Origin: Alphaproteobacteria bacterium
Lineage (GTDB): Bacteria > Pseudomonadota > Alphaproteobacteria > Caulobacterales > Hyphomonadaceae
Reading direction: 5' to 3'
NCBI GenBank assembly: GCA_016125405.1
Contig: WGLW01000012.1
Location: 1-64,000 of the forward strand
DNA: 64,000 nt
This document shows, in pieces, positions 60,688 through 64,000 of this stretch; within the stretch, counting starts at the first letter, position 1; each line of letters opens with the position of its first letter. The notes under the pieces are model-generated. The model saw nothing but the letters and a program-made list of their open reading frames with translations. It was not told the origin of the DNA and searched no databases. The position numbers and the translations under genes are program-made.

Positions 60688-61440
60688 ATGAGCGGCACCA
60701 TTCACGTAAGTTCTGGCGACCGGGGCGTCATCGTCGTTACGCTCGACAGCCCGCCAATGAACCCGCTCGGCGAGAGGATGCGCGCCCGCTTTATCGACAT
60801 TCTCGATGAGGTCACGACGACCTCGGACTTTCGCGTCCTGGTGATTACGGGAAGGGGAAAAGCATTCTGTTCAGGTGACGATCTCAAATCGAGCTCCATT
60901 GCCAGCAGCGGGACGGCGGGATTTGGCCAATTGCTGGAGCGGCTCGATCAGCTTCCGCAACCTATCGTCGGCGCGATCAACGGCTGGTGCATTGGAGGCG
61001 GGTTCGAACTAGCGCTTTGTTGTGACATTCGAGTAGCTTCGGACGAAGCGCAGTTCGTCTGTGCCGGCGTAAATATGGGCCTGATGGCGTCTGCGTACCG
61101 ACTACCCCGACTGATAGGAGAAGCACGAGCCAAGGCGATGTTGCTCACAGGCCTCCCGGTCGACGCAACGACGGCAGAGCGCTACGGGCTTGTTACTGCA
61201 GCCCATCCAGCGAATGACCTCCTGCCCTCTGCACTTCAACTTGCCCAACGCATCGCGTCGCGTGCGCCATTATCTGTGGAGGCGACCAAATCTCTCGCCG
61301 GCCGAGCCAGCGATCTCTCTCGGGAGGAGGCCGGCACGATCCAGAAATCGGTCGTGACGCGCCTGCGCGAGAGCGAGGACCATCGAGAAGCTGTTGCCGC
61401 GTTTCGCGAGAAGCGCGATCCGGTCTTTCAGAAGCGGTAA
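60688..61440 (+). CDS. Enoyl-CoA hydratase/isomerase family protein
   Basis: The product has 250 residues from ATG 60688, with AGGAAGG upstream. The crotonase fold shows VLVITGRGKAFCSGDDLKSS (oxyanion hole) and GAINGWCIGGGFELALCCDI, then RVASDEAQFVCAGVNMGLMA. It acts on an acyl-CoA. The usual second catalytic Glu position appears as Gly-Leu-Met-Ala rather than the classic Pro-Glu-xx-Leu, so isomerase or hydrolase activity is possible. The next gene, a CoA-transferase, starts 6 bases after its stop, so the two form an operon. Confidence 0.87.
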   Translation: MSGTIHVSSGDRGVIVVTLDSPPMNPLGERMRARFIDILDEVTTTSDFRVLVITGRGKAFCSGDDLKSSSIASSGTAGFGQLLERLDQLPQPIVGAINGWCIGGGFELALCCDIRVASDEAQFVCAGVNMGLMASAYRLPRLIGEARAKAMLLTGLPVDATTAERYGLVTAAHPANDLLPSALQLAQRIASRAPLSVEATKSLAGRASDLSREEAGTIQKSVVTRLRESEDHREAVAAFREKRDPVFQKR

Positions 61441-61446
61441 CGGGGC

Positions 61447-62619
61447 ATGCCAAACACAGGACCATTGTCACGCTTTCGGGTTCTCGACCTGACACGCGTG
61501 CGGTCAGGGCCCACCGCGGTGCGACAGTTTGCCGATTGGGGCGCCGATGTCGTGATGGTGGAGTCGCGCTCAGGCAGCGGCGACATCTCCGGCAGCCGCG
61601 ATCGCTCCGACTTCCAGAACCTGAACCGCAACAAGCGAAGTCTCACGCTTGATTTGAAGTCAGACAGCGGGCGCAACGTCTTTTTGCGATTGGCGGCTCG
61701 GGCGGATGTTCTGTTTGAAAATTTTCGACCCGATGTAAAGCGACGGCTCGGCGTCGATTATGAATCGCTGAAGTCCATCAACCCTCGTCTTGTCTACGTC
61801 AGCATCTCGGGTTTCGGCGAAGACGGGCCCTACTCCCAACGACCAGGTCTTGACCAGATCGTACAAGGCATGGGCGGTTTGATGTCGATCACGGGACACC
61901 CTGGTGACGGCCCCGTTCGCACAGGTATCGCAGTGGCGGATTCGTCTGCCGGTCTCTATGGGGCACTGGGCGCAATGACGGCGCTTCTCGAACGGGAGGT
62001 CTCGGGCGAAGGGCGATGGGTTCGCACGTCCCTTCTTCAAGCCCAGATCGCACTCCTCGACTTTCAGGCAGCTCGTTACCTGGTCGAAGGAGAAGTTCCC
62101 GCTCAGGCGGGCAATGACCACCCTACGGCTGTCCCGATGGGTCTCTTCGAATCCTCGGACGGATTGATCAATATTGCAGCTTCCGGGGATCGAATGTTTT
62201 CTGCCCTATGTGGTGTTCTGGGCCTGACGCATCTTCTCGAAGACCCCAGATTTGTCGGTCACGCACGACGGCAAAACCGTGCAACCCTGAATGCTCAAAT
62301 TGAGTTCGTCACCCGGCAGCACCCCACCAATCACTGGGTCGCAACGCTCAATTCGGTGGGTGTGCCATGCGGGCCGGTTAACGCCATGGACGAAGTATTT
62401 GCGGATGAGCAGGTCCGACACTCGGGTATCGTTCAAACGGTAGTTCATCAGCGGCTTGGTACGTTAAAGCTAATCGGCCAGCCGATAACAATGTCCGGGC
62501 TCGAACCGGGCCTGCGTAAAGCGGCGCCAGAGCTGGGCGCCGACAAGATCGGAGTTTTGTCCGACTATGGGTTTTCGCGGGAAGAGATAGACGCACTTCA
62601 GGCCGATGGCGTCATTTAG
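61447..62619 (+). CDS. CaiB/BaiF-family (class III) CoA-transferase (second)
   Basis: The 390-residue protein has LSRFRVLDLTRVRSGPTAVR, GADVVMVESRSGSGD and NRNKRSLTLDLKSD. The catalytic-Asp segment is YSQRPGLDQIVQGMGGLMSI. It would load CoA onto a carboxylic acid that the co-transcribed enoyl-CoA hydratase family protein then processes. It differs clearly from the CaiB protein at 31146-32357. Confidence 0.88.
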   Translation: MPNTGPLSRFRVLDLTRVRSGPTAVRQFADWGADVVMVESRSGSGDISGSRDRSDFQNLNRNKRSLTLDLKSDSGRNVFLRLAARADVLFENFRPDVKRRLGVDYESLKSINPRLVYVSISGFGEDGPYSQRPGLDQIVQGMGGLMSITGHPGDGPVRTGIAVADSSAGLYGALGAMTALLEREVSGEGRWVRTSLLQAQIALLDFQAARYLVEGEVPAQAGNDHPTAVPMGLFESSDGLINIAASGDRMFSALCGVLGLTHLLEDPRFVGHARRQNRATLNAQIEFVTRQHPTNHWVATLNSVGVPCGPVNAMDEVFADEQVRHSGIVQTVVHQRLGTLKLIGQPITMSGLEPGLRKAAPELGADKIGVLSDYGFSREEIDALQADGVI

Positions 62620-62778
62620 AGATAGCCTGCAGATAAAGTCGATTTCGACCAGCTGTTGCTGATTATGGTTTGCGGCCAGGACCGATCCCGTCCGGGTTTG
62701 CACCGTCCTCGGCCCAGATCAATGATGTCGCTCTTACTGACGCCAACGCCCCACTCTACCAGGAAACCAGCTATCTGA

Positions 62779-64000
62779 TCAGGCAGTCGTAATCTGCAAT
62801 TTCCAAAGCGCCTCTCTGAGATCTCTTTCCTGCACAGGCTTGGTTAGGACTGGGACCACCGAGAGGTCTGGAGGCAAATTCGCCGCCTGATAGCCTGTGC
62901 AGAAGATGACGCGGGTTCCCGCATCGCAAAGGCGGCGAGCAAGATCCACGGTCGATGCGCCGGCGAGGTTGAGATCCAGCACCGCCAGGTCGTAGCGCCG
63001 ACCGGACGAAAGGTATTCTGCTTCGGCAAGCCGGCCAGCCACGGACGTGACGGAGATCCCTAGCTCTGCAAGTTCCTGTTCCAGCCCAAGCGCGATCAGA
63101 GGCTCGTCTTCGACCAGCAGAACCTGAAGCGTCGGGCTTGCTGCTGCGGGATCCTGAACCTGGTTTGACGCTGTGTCCCCCTGAGGCAAAGTGATCATGC
63201 AGACGAAACCTTCGTTCGTTGAATCGATCCGCCACCGGCCGCCAAGCTGTTTCTCGATCGATTGCTCCAGCATGGTGAAGCCGAATCCCCGGCGACCGTG
63301 TTGGAATGGCGGCACGGGAGATTTCTCCCGCCAGACAATTTCCAGATCACCTGTGTCAGACACCCGCCAGGCGACGTGCACCTCGCCCTCGAAATGGCTG
63401 AGGGCGCCGTGCTTGGCAGCGTTGGTCGCCAATTCATGGAGAACAAGGCCAATGGTCTGGGCGACCGCCGGCGACAGGGCGAAGGCGGGGCCTTCGACAC
63501 GCGTTCGGGATGGCCGATCAACCGCGTATGGTTCGAGTTCTTCCCTCACCAGACGCCCGAGGTCAGCCCCGGCCCAGCGTTCCTCGGCGAGCAGCGTGTG
63601 GACACGGGCCAGTGTGGCCATGCGGCCCTTTGCTGCCTGCCGAAAAGCGTCCACTGTTTCTGCCTGTGTCAGCTGAACGATGGCCTGGGCGACGGCCAGG
63701 GCGTTCTTGGCGCGGTGATCAACTTCACGCATCAGCAATGTCTGACGCTCTTCCGCGCGCTTCCTTTCGCTTACATCAATGACGACAAACGAAATTCTCG
63801 GACGATTTTGCGGGCCCGGAGGAAGCGGCGTGTAGGTGCCGATATACCACCCCGCTCCCTTCCCACCATCGAATGCATACTCCATCGTTCGCGGCGCGCC
63901 GGATTCCCAAATGGCAAGCAGCGTGTCGCGCCACTGTGTCCGTTCCGCCGGGGACATACCTGTGTCGCATGCGTCGAAATCGGCCGCGCCCGGCGGCAGG
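62779..64000 (-). CDS. HWE-family histidine kinase with PAS and receiver domains (partial at right edge)
   Basis: The frame stays open to the window edge, so the true start lies beyond 64000. The visible part begins in a PAS domain (WRDTLLAIWESGAPRTMEYA, YIGTYTPLPPGPQNRPRISF). The HWE dimer/kinase region follows, with MREVDHRAKNALAVAQAIVQ (phospho-His) and VLHELATNAAKHGALS, then GRRGFGFTML and the late W-R segment. A receiver ends it: VLLVEDEPLIALGLEQEL, phospho-Asp in LAVLDLNLAG, and LTKPVQERDLREAL. Such hybrids sense light, redox or stress in alphaproteobacteria; the sensory part is cut off. Confidence 0.9.
   Translation of the reverse strand, partial: LPPGAADFDACDTGMSPAERTQWRDTLLAIWESGAPRTMEYAFDGGKGAGWYIGTYTPLPPGPQNRPRISFVVIDVSERKRAEERQTLLMREVDHRAKNALAVAQAIVQLTQAETVDAFRQAAKGRMATLARVHTLLAEERWAGADLGRLVREELEPYAVDRPSRTRVEGPAFALSPAVAQTIGLVLHELATNAAKHGALSHFEGEVHVAWRVSDTGDLEIVWREKSPVPPFQHGRRGFGFTMLEQSIEKQLGGRWRIDSTNEGFVCMITLPQGDTASNQVQDPAAASPTLQVLLVEDEPLIALGLEQELAELGISVTSVAGRLAEAEYLSSGRRYDLAVLDLNLAGASTVDLARRLCDAGTRVIFCTGYQAANLPPDLSVVPVLTKPVQERDLREALWKLQITTA

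Overview
The window reads as chromosome from a GC-rich alphaproteobacterium, most likely of the Hyphomonadaceae/Caulobacterales type. The signs are an Irr-type Fur regulator with matching operators, a tRNA-His with A73 and no G(-1), large TonB-dependent receptors, a tandem TetR regulator, a tyrosine-degradation operon and PQQ/CoA-based catabolism. The assignment is inferred from gene content only.

Left end (1-401): a gene tail, terminator-like hairpins and a tRNA-Asn gene with its promoter. The 3' end of tRNA-Asn is the insertion point of a compact element (about 402-10548) bounded by a 15-bp direct repeat. The element carries a P4-type tyrosine integrase, an AlpA-like regulator, a PrimPol/DUF3987 replication protein with its own small HTH protein, complete small and large terminase subunits, several unknown small proteins, and two outward-facing cargo genes (a secreted protein and a DUF2971 protein). 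It has no portal, capsid or tail gene. Two inverted sets of three hexamer iterons with an exact 9-bp period sit just past the 3' end of the replication gene and look like an origin. A short repeat occurs near both ends, as expected for integrase arm sites. I read this as a phage satellite (PICI-like) that brings its own packaging motor, and it is the best candidate here for an undescribed system.

Host region 10.6-23.5 kb: a glycosyltransferase, an HdeD-like membrane protein, a copper-monooxygenase/cytochrome/redoxin fusion, an isochorismatase-like hydrolase, modBC without modA, a four-helix membrane protein, an RlmD/TrmA-type RNA methyltransferase, mntP and hrpB.

23.5-36 kb: a TonB-dependent receptor, a convergent tandem-TetR regulator, a second copper-monooxygenase/cytochrome/redoxin paralogue, a RyR-domain protein, a CaiB-type CoA-transferase, a fatty acid desaturase, irr, and a methyltransferase/XRE divergent pair.

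36-46 kb: katG behind two Irr-like boxes, a DUF3309 peptide, and the tyrosine/homogentisate pathway (hppD, GFA protein, maiA, hmgA; then doxX and a fumarylacetoacetate hydrolase; then scoA-scoB), which takes 4-hydroxyphenylpyruvate to fumarate and acetoacetyl-CoA.

46-56.5 kb: a ZIP transporter, cysD-cysNC sulfate activation, a cobalamin-riboswitch-controlled btuB receptor, asmA, a btuF-like binding protein, a membrane-anchored winged-helix regulator and tRNA-His.

56.9-64 kb: a PQQ-dependent dehydrogenase fused to cytochrome c, a quinone oxidoreductase, an enoyl-CoA hydratase, a second CaiB-type CoA-transferase, and an HWE histidine kinase with receiver domain that runs off the right edge.
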